Source of the DNA: Apostichopus japonicus
Taxonomy: Eukaryota > Echinodermata > Holothuroidea > Aspidochirotida > Stichopodidae
Length of the DNA stretch: 64,000 nt
Assembly (NCBI RefSeq): GCF_037975245.1
Contig: NC_092577.1
Location: 25,417,398-25,481,397 of the forward strand
Reading direction: 5' to 3'
Shown here: positions 1 to 10,555 of the stretch, in pieces
How the letters are laid out: each line of letters opens with the position of its first letter
How positions within the stretch are numbered: the stretch's first letter is position 1
Position numbers and translations under genes: made by a program
Notes under the pieces: generated by a model
What the model was told of the DNA's origin: nothing
The model's input: only the letters and a program-made list of their open reading frames with translations
The model's database searches: none

Positions 1-430
1 GGTAGCCACATTGCACTTGTTCGTAACTTTTGCACAATAGACCAGAATGACTGTTGTGCATGAGCGATTTGCACGTAGGGAGGATTTCTTCCAGTATCCA
101 TTGCCATCAAGCCATATTGGAGTTTACAAAGTGTCACACTTGTGCAGTATACTTGAACATACACTTGTAAGAGACATACTGAAAAAGTATGTCATGCTTC
201 CTCATCGAAATGCATATATAGCTATTCCTCTTCTTCATTGTTGAACATTAGATGACGGTTCTCTACTGTGAATGCTGTGCACCTACTGCAGGATGTTTGA
301 ATAAAAACTAATTAGCACAGTACTGTAAAGGGCAGGAATTGTAACTTCATATACACTCTGAAAGTTTCCATTGGATTTGTAATGGACCTTTACCATACTA
401 TGGTTTTTTGTTGATCCCTTCTAGTACAGT

Positions 431-3394
431 ATGACGTCATATGCAATTGTAATCTTTACTGGACAAGGTGAAGTGGCATTAGTACCAGAAGTATGGTGTA
501 TTGGGACAGACCTCTGCTATTGGCCACCATATAAGACGATGCTTAGATTCGAAAAGGCAGTTCACTCTTGTCAGCCACCTTCCGAACAGTGGAGCAAGCA
601 TAAGATCCGGATTTTGTCAACTACCGGTGAGTAAACCTTAACGACAATACTATATGAACTTCATTTAAGCAAGTTGTCAAGCATGTTAAAGTAACCAACT
701 CATCGTATCATCTGGGTGCTAAGTTGCTAACTATCCTCATAAGAGTGTACACGCCGCCCCCCCCCCCTAAAAAAATGATGATAATAATAAATTGTAAGTA
801 GTTTGATCTAGTATCTTAAAAGTGTGGCTCTTTTGATTATCATGTTACAGATTCCTACGAGAAGGCATGCAGGCTGGTTAGAAAAGCAGAAGACACCTCA
901 GATATACAAACAGATGCCAATGATAACCCAGCAAACCCACCATGCAGAAAGCGGAAAAGAAGGTATTGCAATTTTTTATTCCAATCCAAAGGGAAATGTA
1001 ATACATGCATTCATACCAGTGTGCATGTGTATATATGTGTGATGCTTTGGTTGTGACATGATAGCTCAACCGTGCCTGATCAGGTCAAGATCATAAAAAG
1101 GCAGGCTAGTTACCTTTTTGCAATTTACAGCCAATTAAGTAGCTTGGGGCTCCTTACAGTGTGTACAGAACATTTTGATATGTTTGCCCGCTTCGTGTGT
1201 AGTGCTGTTTCTTTCTGGTGGTATTGTCGTCAGATGTCATTTGTGCCAAATGTTACATAGTTCACTTTGTAATGATAAATGAAGCTCAAAGAATATATTG
1301 TTAAGATATGATTTTACAGAATAAAAATCATAATTTATCAAACTAAACTATGAATATATTTTTAAACTCTGAATCACTCAAAATATAGGTTTAGAAGCAG
1401 CTTGAAAGGACTGGAAATTATCATGCACAGTATAGTGCGCAAAATGTTCCTCACTCAATATGCACCTACTATTAGTGGCACTTTGTTAGATAATGTCAAG
1501 TTACCTTTAAGAAAAGCATTGGCCTATTGGAACAGCATATATGTAATGTACATGTATACATTTTCGGAATTTATATTTTTCAGGAGCCGGTACATTTCAG
1601 ACTCGGATGAATCTGACGACACTGTCCCAAATGAATTTGCTGAACCATCTTCACCACCACCTTGCCCAAGTCCATCGTTGCTTTCTTTACCATTACTACC
1701 TATAGTTCCACCCGCCTTGCCTCCTACCTCAGACACCAGATCTGTTTCACTGCCATTACCAAGCCACACACCATCTGGGACGACTATCTCCAGTCCAGAT
1801 AATGACCGGGTACCATCAACTGTAGCTGGTATGTGTGATGATTATTGGTTCCTTGCTTTAGCAAAAGGAACCTATGTAGTCAAGTTGGCGTGTGTGTGTA
1901 TGTGTGCGTCTGTGATTCCTGACCTTAGGTATGCTCTAACTCAATATGGGAAAGGTGCATGAAAGCCATACTTTTTCCTATAGATCCGCCATAGTAAGAA
2001 GGTGTGCCCTGTTGTTTTTGGTGCTCGCAAGGTTCACCTAAGGTCAGGTATCATGAGTTATGGTCAAGAAACCAAAAACGTGAACAATACACTAAGTCCC
2101 AGTGCCAAACATGGTTGATGCTTTTGGACAAGTTGTGAACCGGGTATGGGAATATTTTCAAACTTAACGGTCATGTGAACCAAGGTTACCAAAGTTCAAT
2201 TAATGGTAAAAAACTAGTATTTTTTATTTTTACAATTTCTACACCATTTTAAGATCTCAAAGATACCTTCCGATCAAATATGTCACAGTGTTTAATTTTA
2301 TTAAACCCAAAAAATAATTGCTTTTTCAATACTTAAAATAGGTTATGCATGATTTGCATTCAATCCATAGGTTCAACCCTGCCTCCAGCCATCTCATATT
2401 CTGTGGCAAGAAGATGGCCAGTAAACAGCACACCATCTAGGACAACTATCTCCAGACCATCAAACTCCTCTAACATCAATGCAGTACAATCCACCTCTAA
2501 TTTATCTCCAGTTGGGCATATGTCTACATCAGGCACCAATGTATCTGGTAGGTGTGATTACTGTATATAGCTCAAGGAAACAAATTTTTCAAACACTCAT
2601 GAAGCTCAACAGTGCAATTGTTTGCTGTTGGACTGGTGCTATTAATGTTTTCATACCAAATAAAGGCCTAGAAAACAGATCCTCCAAATGTGCATAAAGA
2701 GGCAAAAAATTATGTCTGGGTGGTACTGCACTTCTCATTCCTATATGTTCAAAGTGCAAGGCTAGGCAATCTGTTCTTCCGAAAAAGTACATGTACAGGT
2801 TAAAAAAAATCGACTTCATGCAGTGAAGTCTGAATTCTGCTGTACTGCTGGTAGTACCATAATGTTTTCATACAAAATATAGGTTAATCAACGGTCAGCG
2901 TGGGTTTATCTTTAGGCAATGCCCAATTCAGGGGTAAGTGGATCGCTTGCATAAACCCCCGATCGTTCGTTTTCCTATAGATAAACCCACTTTGACCGTT
3001 GATTAACCCCTAATTATACAATGTTAATGACAAAACAAGCTCTGTATATGTGTAAGGCAGTATATATCCCTCCCTGATCAACCCTCTTAATCAAACTGAC
3101 ACAAAATAAATATTAATAATATAACAAAATGCTTACGCAAATCAATAAATATAAGTGCCACATATATATTTCCCCAAATATTTGGTTGATATGTAGACTA
3201 TATTATATGGTATTTTATGTACTTCAAATAAAAATTATGCTCTCCAAATAAAACTTCACTGGAGTATTTTTTGTTGGCTTGATTAAACTCAAAGCAATAG
3301 GCAGGGAGGCATGTATATTATATATGTAGAGTGAAATAGATTGTTTAGTATGGTTTAGGTATATTCTTCGAAGAAAATTTTAAGTTAGTCCGTT

Positions 3395-3439
<45 letters not shown>

Positions 3440-6000
3440 TGTTTACACGGGTCCAAAAACCGGGAACCGGGTACCCGAGAGCCGTTACCCGTCGGGTACC
3501 CGGGAAAAAAAATTTTACCCTCGTGTATCACGATTTTCTAGAAATTACATATTAAATGCTATAATAAATGAATTATATTCTCTACTGACAATGTTTTCAT
3601 GTTCAAAAACGTATGTTTAAGGTAAGGTATAAAACCTTCCTCAATAATTTCTATTTCCTTTTTTTCTGTCATAAACTTGTTAATTACTTAATATAATTAA
3701 TATAATTAGTAGTAATGTTGTTAACATCGCACTGCCGCCGCTGCTTATGCTTGCTCTCCACGTCTATTGGATCAGACCATAACATATCCATTTAGGCTTT
3801 AGCTCAGTTGTTACTACTACTATCTATTATGCAGGCCCAGGGTTCGCATTAGCCGCGAGATTACGCGATTCGCGCAATTTGATCGCATTTGGAATACACG
3901 ATTAGTAAAAAGCCATTTGCGATTATTATATTTTAGTCTACAATCCATAAACATGTCGTAAAATTCCTTGTCAGCCTTTCCTTCTATGAAATAAACGAAT
4001 GAATAAATAATAATTTCTTCCACATGGTAGCCTAACACCACACTAAGTCAATGCATGAGAAATCTAGCTAAGCCTAACCATCTGTTTATTCGTTGAAATT
4101 GTGACGCAGTTATAAGATATCCATGGAACACATTCATTATGGCTGCATAACAACACACTAAGTCAATGGGGTAATCTAGCATAGCCATTTGTTTATTAGC
4201 TGAAATTGTGACGCAGTTATAAGATATCCATGGAATACTTCGTTATTGCTGTTATCTTCAACCACATGGTAGCCTAACACCACACTAAATCAATGGGAAA
4301 GGTCACCCGGGGGTCAACCAAATGACATTTTTGATTGGTGAGACCTGAATATAGCATAAAAACTGTAAAATTCAAACATTTTTTTGTTCACCCATTTTCT
4401 CCCCCCAAAAATACTACTTTCTTAACATTAATTGACTTTTGGTGACCTCGGATCACATGACCGTAAGGTTTGAAAATATTCCCCTATACCCTTTGCAACT
4501 TGTCCCAATATATCAATTGTGTCGCACAATGGCACTGGGAGTTACTACAGTTTTAATATTTAGGGTTTTTGGACCATAACTGACCTTTGGTGACTATTGT
4601 GGGCACCAAAAACAATAGGGCACACCTTCTCCATATGGCAGATCTATAGTCATAGTTTGGCCTCAATCCAACTTTCCCTTATTGAGATACCCAAGCAAGT
4701 GTCACAGACGCACCCACACACACACAGACACACACGCCAAGTTGATCGCATAGGTTCCTTTTGCTAAAGCAAGGAACCAAAAATGTTACTTTGCTTCATA
4801 TTTGGAACAAAGGTGTATATTGGTAGCATGTATCATCATTTACTCATTATTTGTGAGTGGGATGTTGCCAGATAGAAATAGGGTCTATCTTCCCAATCTT
4901 TGCCAATCCTTCTGCCAAAACAACTGATGGCTGATGCTAAAGAAGTTGTTTTGTGGAGCATGAAGTAATAAAGTAAGGTGTAACCAAAGTCATTTTGAAC
5001 TTTGTTTCATTTTCTACATACAATGTGTATGTAAGCCTAAGGTCTAGTCCTCTGTCTAGGAACTTGTCGGTCTTGGTCTTGAATTTCCAGTCCTGGTTTC
5101 GGTCTTGGTCTCGCTACCCTCTGACATCGGTCTCGGGCTTGTCTCTGATCTGCTGGTCTTAACTACAGCAATGAAAGATATATGTGCTAGGAATGATTTC
5201 ATTCAGATCTGAACCATTGCTTGTTTTGGCATAGAAGTACCCTTTCAGAAAAATACTTTATGGTAAAGTACCTTGATCTACATGTATATAGTCAATTATA
5301 ATTTATCTCTTATTTCAGCTTTGCATACTGTCAACTGTAGGTGGGCGGAACCTAAGAGAAGTCATCAAGAGGATGCTGCATGAACTCATGTCTAATGATG
5401 TCGCCATCAACTTCAATTGGACTGGACAGGGGGAAAAATGGATTTTAAAGAACTGGCACTGCGACCCATTCTAGAAAGTAAGTTAGTAATTTCCGATACC
5501 ATCATTGTTGAAAATCAGATGCTGTCATTTGCCTGGCTACATGGTAATATTTGAGATCAACAACCCCCCCCCCCCTCCCCACACGTTAACTGACATAACC
5601 ATTACACAATATAACTGCCCCAGAAACATGTTTAATTAGAACACACAATGATTGTTGTGTTTATACCTAATAACCATTTTGGTGGGGTCTCAGTAACACA
5701 TACTGTGATCTGTATATATTTGCATAGGTGATATTACATGTTTTTGGCATGGTTATTACATGTTTTTGCATGAATGGTGCAGTGGGGCTTGTCATATTTG
5801 TATGTTTTAAACATGGTTAGCATATAAAGATATAGTACTACGTATTATTCTCATGTACAGAGGCTGTTCGGCGAAATAATTCAACTTTGACCTGCACAGG
5901 ATGTGAAATTAAGAGGGAGATCTGCCACTACTTAAAAGGAGCTCCAGATCGTGATGGAGGCCGACAGGCAAGGAGGAACCTAAATCATGCTGAGCAGTAG
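431..6000 (+). CDS. Spliced DUF4806-domain-like protein, six exons, one frameshift
   Basis: Exons, by splice sites and phase: 431-626, 851-962, 1584-1828, 2371-2547, 5341-5477, 5861-6000. All introns are GT-AG. The phases join without gaps up to exon 5 (1, 2, 1, 1). The first exon carries a CYWPPYK motif and a WSKHKIRIL stretch, and exon 2 an EKACRLVRKAEDTSD stretch followed by the basic cluster CRKRKRR. From memory this is the N-terminal signature of invertebrate DUF4806 proteins. Exons 3-4 are Ser/Pro-rich linker. Exons 5-6 look like the C-terminal DUF4806 domain (REVIKRMLHELMSN, then a KGAPDRDGG end). In exon 5 the run of A at about 5434-5438 is one base short, which breaks the frame before the expected FKELALRPIL; this is a pseudogene mutation or a sequence error. 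A coiled-coil exon may be missing in the 2.8-kb fourth intron. The biochemical function of the family is not known to me. The start ATG follows a CAG acceptor, so an upstream 5' UTR exon is likely. Confidence 0.72.
1849..2240 (+). repeat. Interspersed repeat family R, copy 1 (intron 3)
   Basis: Begins with a small hairpin (GGTTCCTTGC...AAAAGGAACC), then a GT-rich stretch, then sequence shared with 4285-4795 (reverse) and 44537-47440. Shared parts include a GTTGATATTTTGGGACAAG-like segment and the AACTTAACGGTCATGTGA and AAAAAACTAGTATTTTT words. It starts only about 20 bp after the exon 3 donor. No coding capacity is visible. Confidence 0.7.
2881..3012. mobile_element. Short fold-back / MITE-like element
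   Basis: The left end reads GGTTAATCAACGGTCA and continues through GTGGGTTTATC. The right end is its reverse complement with few changes (GATAAACCCAC...TTGACCGTTGATTAACC). Arms are about 30 bp around a 70-bp centre. It is non-coding, in intron 4 of the DUF4806 gene. No clear duplication of the target was found. Confidence 0.6.
3397..3436. repeat. (AT)n microsatellite
   Basis: About 20 uninterrupted AT units in intron 4 of the DUF4806 gene, followed directly by a GGGTACCCGG-rich stretch. Confidence 0.95.
3437..3520. repeat. GGGTACCCGG-rich palindromic stretch
   Basis: Overlapping short palindromes (GGGTACCC twice, with ACGGGT/ACCCGT words) directly after the AT microsatellite. A related TACCCGTAC/CATGAG repeat is at 12600-12735. 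It could be the end of a DNA element, but no opposite end was found. Confidence 0.45.
4285..4795 (-). repeat. Interspersed repeat family R, copy 2, reverse orientation
   Basis: Reverse-complement copy of R: CTAGTATTTTT/TTAATTGACCTTTGG-type words, then the CACACACA stretch, then the terminal hairpin GGTTCCTTTTGCTAAAGCAAGGAACC near 4751. It sits in intron 4, opposite to copy 1. Confidence 0.7.
5341..6000 (+). CDS. DUF4806-domain exons 5 and 6 of the + strand gene
   Basis: Exon 5 (5341-5477) uses the acceptor TGTAG at 5336-5340, which keeps phase 1 from exon 4; a second AG at 5318 would change the phase. The donor is GTAAGT at 5478. Exon 6 (5861-6000) begins after TACAG, completes a Lys codon and ends at TAG 5998-6000. 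The domain end KAVRR...EIKREICHYLKGAPDRDGG aligns by eye with a minus-strand exon at 12426-12538 (EALRK...EIGEVLRNAPNMPGG). Both exons start in the same phase at the same residue, so they are homologous. A candidate AATAAA lies near 6273, inside a repeat. Confidence 0.68.
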
Positions 6001-6186
6001 GGAAATTGTGAGTAAAAATTGTAGGAAAAAGTAGGGTTAACACAAGATAAATTGGATGTCGGGTGGTGAAATGCCTATAGTCAATTATATCACTTTCTTT
6101 AACTTTATATGTACATCAATTGAGGCAATCATATTTGGTTTTGTTTATGATGGCCAGGTAACCTACAGGTTAGCATGTTTGCAACA

Positions 6187-6555
6187 GTGCTGGATTCGAG
6201 TCCCCTCCTTCCGAGTCCGAGTCACTGGTGACTGAGTCCGAGTTATGTTATGTGAAAAACATAAATTACGAATGAATAAAAATCACATGCGAAGTACCAT
6301 CGTTTTTACCCTATTTTATTGAAGTGTGGTTGTAAGGGAAAAAAAATACAATACATGCTCATTGCATTTAAGTGTTTCCATCATTATTGAAGATAGACTG
6401 GCTCGATGCAGCCTCATAATTATTCCTCCGTGACTCGAGCCGGTCTCGTGCGATTATCGAGCCGAGTCCGAGACGGAGTCCGAGTCATTGCTTCTCGAAA
6501 TCCGAGTCGCGAGTCTGACAAAGCGTGACTCAAGACCGGTCGAATCGTCCAGCAC
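6187..6555. mobile_element. MITE-like element rich in GAGTCCGAGTC
   Basis: The ends are inverted (GTGCTGGATTCGA at left, TCGAATCGTCCAGCAC at right). Both halves are packed with GAGTCCGAGTC words on opposite strands. It is non-coding and lies just after the DUF4806 stop codon. Target duplication is not evident. Confidence 0.55.
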
Positions 6556-7499
6556 ATATTTAATTACTGTAAATATATTGAATAACTGGTAGATGCTCCA
6601 TGATTATTACTTGGACCTCATTGTTTTTGTTGTCCATGTGGGCGGAGCTTGTAATCATATAATATTCTTAAAATGTCAACATTTTGTTAAAATTTATGTC
6701 TGATGACCTTCATACTTGGTAGGTTGGTATTGCCACATGAAAATGAAATTTCATTTATATTCATGTATGTCTGATCAGCTTCAGTTTGGGTTTAGTTGTC
6801 TGGCAATAAGTACAATACAGGTATATTAAAATAAAAAATTCTGACTTTAATTATTTCATAAATTCTCATCAGCATCGGAACCACTAAACCTTTGGGTTTT
6901 CTGGTTCTTGAAATGTATCATCAATAAAAACAGATTCTTCGAGGACAAAATATTTTTAAAAAATATTACTGGTATGAAAAGCATGAAAAAAAAAGCATTT
7001 TCAAGCACACAGAAGAATTGCACCTGTTTCCAGATGCTTCAAAAGTTCTCAACAATGTGCATTGGGACTTTGTCACCATTGAGTGTAGTTTTCCTCTTCC
7101 TTTATCAGAAAATATGTTAATTGGACTATTCTTCTAAGGCAATATGTAATTGTAGTTTAACATGAAAAGACGTGGTGGTCGAGTATTTCTGAACATGCTG
7201 TATGCCACTGATCAGACCATGTGATAATTATTCACTTTTAACTGTTCACTTTGACTGATTGAATTGTTCACCTCGAAATGGTAGTTTTACTGATGCTTGT
7301 AATAAATTTCATGAAAATATTTTCCTTTTTTTTATCTTTTTATTACCTGATTAATAGTATAATTATGATTTCATCAATGATAACCCCATAACTTAAAGCC
7401 CCAAACTCAGTGTTGCTGTGACAATTTAGTGCATGGTCGCATGAGCGAACCAGCAGTAGAAAATCAGCAAGCTAGCTACCCCAAGGACACAATATAGTG
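6556..7499. other. Stretch with no recognised gene
   Basis: AT-rich sequence downstream of the DUF4806 gene. Short open frames (for example 6908-7120) show no motif. Nothing further can be supported here. Confidence 0.6.
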
Positions 7500-7750
7500 G
7501 CTGGCCGCCATCGGACTACCTCCGAAGGACCATCAACAAATGGCCACCGGCGGACCGCTGGGTAGCCTTCAATGGACCATCAGCGGATGGCCGCCGGCGG
7601 ACCGCCAGTGGGCCGCCTAAGGACCATCAGCTGAAGGCCGCCAGCGGACCGTCGGCGAGCCACCGGACATTTCGCCGGGGGTCCGCCGACGGCTAGCCGA
7701 TGTGGCCGGCGGCGGACCGCTGAAGGACCGACCAAAATTTGCTGACTGGG
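7500..7750. repeat. GC-rich minisatellite, 47-bp unit
   Basis: GGACCATCA recurs at 7527, 7574 and 7621, exactly 47 bp apart, within units rich in GGCCGCCGGCGGACCGC; degenerate copies lie on both sides. It abuts the point where retrotransposon F loses homology to its relatives. Confidence 0.8.
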
Positions 7751-7752
7751 GA

Positions 7753-7868
7753 CTTCCATTGAAATACAATATTGGAAAATGCGACTGCGCTTGCGATGAT
7801 CCCTCATGCCATTTGACATTCAAGGTGGCAACTGAAAATGTATGGGCCATGAGAGGGCAATGGGGCAA
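7753..7868 (-). pseudogene. ORF2 start of element F, frameshifted and cut
   Basis: The minus strand encodes MAHTFSVATLNV, identical to the ORF2 start in A/B. It then shifts frame, continues as NGMRDHRKRSRIFQYCISME in another frame, and ends abruptly. Only the first ~40 residues of the endonuclease domain are present, so no function is possible. Confidence 0.85.
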
Positions 7869-7870
7869 AA

Positions 7871-9049
7871 CTACGCCGACGTCGATTCTGTAAGCTTCAA
7901 GCGCGCTCTAGTAGACGACATATCGTCGTCGGAGTCGTCACTTGAGGCCGACCTTTTCAGTGAGGGTTCCCCCATCTCGTCGTACCAGCTCTTCCCAGTG
8001 GCACGTTTCGGCTCGACGATCACCGAGCCTCCGGAGTCGCTGTCAGACATAGCCTCCGGAGACCGGACGACCGAGTCGTCGTCAGACAGAGTCTCCGGAT
8101 CTGGCGATACCGGCGGCGGACTGGGGACGGAACTGGACGGGTTGATGGGGGAAGCTGGTGGAGACCCCGTGTCCGCTTCGCTGTGTGGTGGAGACGGTGC
8201 GGGCACGGGGTTGATGGGGGAAGCTGGTGGAGACTTTCTCGGTGCGGGCACGGGGTTGGGGTCTGCAACTACGGGGGAGGGTGAAGGAGGTGCGGAGAGT
8301 GAATCCTCACCCGTTTCCCCCTCCGTGCGTGGAGCTTCCTCCGGGGCAGTAGGTGCGCCAGAACTTGGCGCCTTTGCTTGACCCCCACTCTTTGTCATAA
8401 AGACATAAGAGGAGGGACAAGCGCGAAAGACATGTCCCTCCTTCCCACAGAGTGAGCACACGACTTCGCTTGGGCAAGCAGAGGTATCATGCCCAAGACG
8501 AAGGTTGCGCCCACACTTTTTATTTGGGCAGCCCTTGGCTTCGTGCCCGGTCTCCCCACACCTGAAGCAGGTACGGGGCTGGCCGGGGTAACGCACGTGA
8601 GCTTTATGCCCGGCAATAAAAAGGAAGGAGGGAATGTCCTGCTTGAGGTCGATCCGAACCTGTCGGTGCCCGTTCAACACCCCAGGGGCCTGTGCGTAGG
8701 AGCACATTTTAATAGCCTTCACAGCCCCGAACCGACCTAAAACAGTTACGACAAGTTCTTGGCGCACCTCTAATCCTACGTGGATGACAGTTACCCATAC
8801 AGAACGTTCGTATGGAGTAACTGTCAAACCTTCAACCCCACTCAGCAACGTGACACCCTTCTGCCGGGTCACGTCACTGGTAAAACGTAGATCATACGTA
8901 TTACGACCCTGGAGAGCTTGTAAAGCATCAACCTCTCCAGGCACAACAACACCCTTACTCTTTAAAATACTAAAAACTTGCACCGGTGGAACCGCTTGTT
9001 CACCGGTGAAGGTCAACTTAACAATTTTCGAATCACGGCGCGATGCCAT
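7871..9049 (-). CDS. Tx1-like ORF1 protein with CCHC zinc knuckles (element F)
   Basis: Intact 392-residue ORF starting MASRRDSKIV, as in copies A and B. It would be an RNA-binding ORF1 protein of a non-LTR retrotransposon. The N-terminal ~150 residues are shared with A/B. A block of three CCHC-type knuckles follows (CFRCGETGHEAKGC; CGRN...GHDTSAC; CSLCGKEGHVFRAC). In the second knuckle the second Cys is Asn, whereas A and B keep CGRC, so that finger is probably broken. The Pro/Ser-rich C-terminal region is longer than in A, by duplicated SPPASPINP-type units. The acidic tail SDDSDDDMSS is conserved. It is an ageing copy whose frame has stayed open. Confidence 0.9.
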   Translation of the reverse strand: MASRRDSKIVKLTFTGEQAVPPVQVFSILKSKGVVVPGEVDALQALQGRNTYDLRFTSDVTRQKGVTLLSGVEGLTVTPYERSVWVTVIHVGLEVRQELVVTVLGRFGAVKAIKMCSYAQAPGVLNGHRQVRIDLKQDIPSFLFIAGHKAHVRYPGQPRTCFRCGETGHEAKGCPNKKCGRNLRLGHDTSACPSEVVCSLCGKEGHVFRACPSSYVFMTKSGGQAKAPSSGAPTAPEEAPRTEGETGEDSLSAPPSPSPVVADPNPVPAPRKSPPASPINPVPAPSPPHSEADTGSPPASPINPSSSVPSPPPVSPDPETLSDDDSVVRSPEAMSDSDSGGSVIVEPKRATGKSWYDEMGEPSLKRSASSDDSDDDMSSTRARLKLTESTSA

Positions 9050-9091
9050 GATACCGAAGGTGGCTACCCAGCAAACACAATAACGTTTTAA

Positions 9092-9372
9092 AAATATCAG
9101 GAAAACGTTTGGTCAAACGGTATGAAAATGTTTTGGAATAACGTTATAATAACGTTAAATGTTGAGTCTTAGAAATAGCGGGAAAACGTTTTAAAATGTT
9201 TTGTTCCAATATCATCACAACGTTTTTATAACGTTTTCATGATGTTTAGATGAAATATTTTAAAACGTTTTCCCGCTATTTCTAAGACTCAATATTTTAC
9301 GTTATTATAACGTCTTTTAAAGACATTTTCATAACATTTGACTAAAACATTTTCCTGATATTGTCATATAAC
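9092..9372. repeat. Fold-back within the left end of the TIR element
   Basis: The arm at about 9092-9205 (AATATCAGGAAAACGTTT... to GAGTCTTAGAAATAGCGGG...) recurs in reverse complement at about 9258-9372, with the centre near 9230. The GAGTCTTAGAAATAGCGGG block is perfect in both arms. AACGTT-rich sequence continues to about 9530. Confidence 0.7.
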
Positions 9373-9860
9373 GTTTACCTAACATTTGATCAAAACGTTT
9401 ACTTGATATTTTAATATAACGTTAATAAAATATCAGACGAAACGTTTGGAAAATATTATGTTAACCTTTATAGCAAATGTTATGATAACATTATTTCCAA
9501 ATGTCATCAAAATGTCTTGGAAATGATCGGATGACAGCGACAATACGTTATTAGATATCCCCATAACCCCGCCCCCCCCCCTTTAGCTCACATCTGGGTC
9601 GTATGTGTCTCACCTCTTCCCCTGGCCATGCGCAGCTCGGAACTGACAGTAGGTACCCGAAAATTCTGGCAGCGGGATGCTAGGTCACTGTGGCGTGACA
9701 ACCGGCGCTCTTGCGAACACAAAGGGGCGGTACTTGAGCTTGAGCTACTTGGTAGCTTGAGCTACTGGAACTACTTGGTGATTGTCGCTGAACTCCCACC
9801 CCGATTAGCGAGATAATAAGTCAAATATAGGAGACATTATTTGTGTTCAATGTAAACATG

Positions 9861-9866
9861 TTTATT
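9861..9866 (-). promoter_or_regulatory. AATAAA polyadenylation signal of minus-strand DUF4806-like gene
   Basis: AATAAA on the minus strand, 82 bases after the stop codon at 9948-9950. This is a normal distance, and it supports the exon at 9948-10049 as the last exon of a gene. Confidence 0.55.
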
Positions 9867-9947
9867 TCTGACAACAAATACTAGAACACTAGAATATTAC
9901 TAGAAGAGCAAATACAAAAACAGACAACAAAATCTGAGAACACAATA

Positions 9948-10049
9948 CTAGGACGATGAGGGTTCAATCGCTGGAGTTGCTGGTCCCTCTTCTGATTCAA
10001 CCTCAGATTCATACACCTGTGTGTTCCTCTTTTGTGCCACTTGTGATTT
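9948..10049 (-). CDS. Last coding exon of a DUF4806-like gene (captured fragment)
   Basis: The minus strand reads from an acceptor (CTTATAG at 10050-10056) through KSQVAQKRNTQ, an acidic ESEVESEEG stretch and a Ser-rich end to TAG. It starts in phase 0, matching the phase-0 donor of the exon at 12426-12538. The last ~30 residues have no recognised domain. It lies inside the TIR element with no N-terminal exons found upstream, so it may be a transduplicated gene end. Confidence 0.5.
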   Translation of the reverse strand, partial: KSQVAQKRNTQVYESEVESEEGPATPAIEPSSS

Positions 10050-10190
10050 CTATAAGATATGGAGAACAATGGTAATATATTTTTATTAAAAATCTTATAC
10101 ATGCATGCAGTTACTGATGGTTCCATCTACACAAGGATGTGCTTAACACATACATCATCCTGTTTATTTAACATGAACAATTCCAGTTAC

Positions 10191-10245
10191 CTTTCTCATG
10201 TAGTTGCTGCCTCCTGGCATATTAATTAGGGCATTTCTGAGAACT
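10191..10245 (-). pseudogene. Degenerate duplicate of the 12426-12538 exon end
   Basis: The sequence matches the 3' end of the exon at 12426 (TTGCTGCCTCCTGGCATATT on the + strand, with the GTAAC donor side), but it has lost the rest of the exon and carries small changes. This marks an internal duplication in the cargo. Confidence 0.6.
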
Positions 10246-10249
10246 TATA

Positions 10250-10545
10250 CACATAAACTGGTGATTTTTTTTAGCCTAACACACTGTAGCATAGGCGAAT
10301 TTAAGGCCTAAAACTATATTTTTGTAAATCTTCAAACGATGCCAATTTCTGTTCGGATCGTTTTATACACAAACTGGTTAATTTTATAGCCTGACACCCT
10401 GTAGCATAGGCGAATTTAAAGCCTATACTTATATTTGAAATCTTCAAACGATGTCTTTTTTTATTCTCATCATTTAATACACATAAACTGGTGAATTTTA
10501 TAGCCTAACACACCATAGCATAGGCTATTTTAAAACATATATATA
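10250..10545. repeat. Tandem repeat, ~119-bp unit, about 2.5 copies
   Basis: CACATAAACTGGT...TAGCCTAACACAC...TAGCATAGGCGAATTTAA recurs from 10251, 10369 and 10490. Each unit ends in a TCTTCAAACGATG segment. Non-coding. Confidence 0.75.
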
Positions 10546-10555
10546 TACATATACT

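Noticed and set aside
1-430. Upstream coding exon in 47-244
   Set aside because: An open frame exists but has no motif and no splice phase linking it to the ATG at 431; it may be 5' flank or UTR.
926-940. CCCAGCAAAC match to the 9067 TIR inside exon 2 of the DUF4806 gene
   Set aside because: Only ~10 bases match, it lies in a well-phased coding exon, and there is no partner end.
3835-3900. Second hAT element starting CAGGGTTCGCA at 3839
   Set aside because: No matching CGAACCCTG end and no 8-bp duplication found, so it may be a fragment only.
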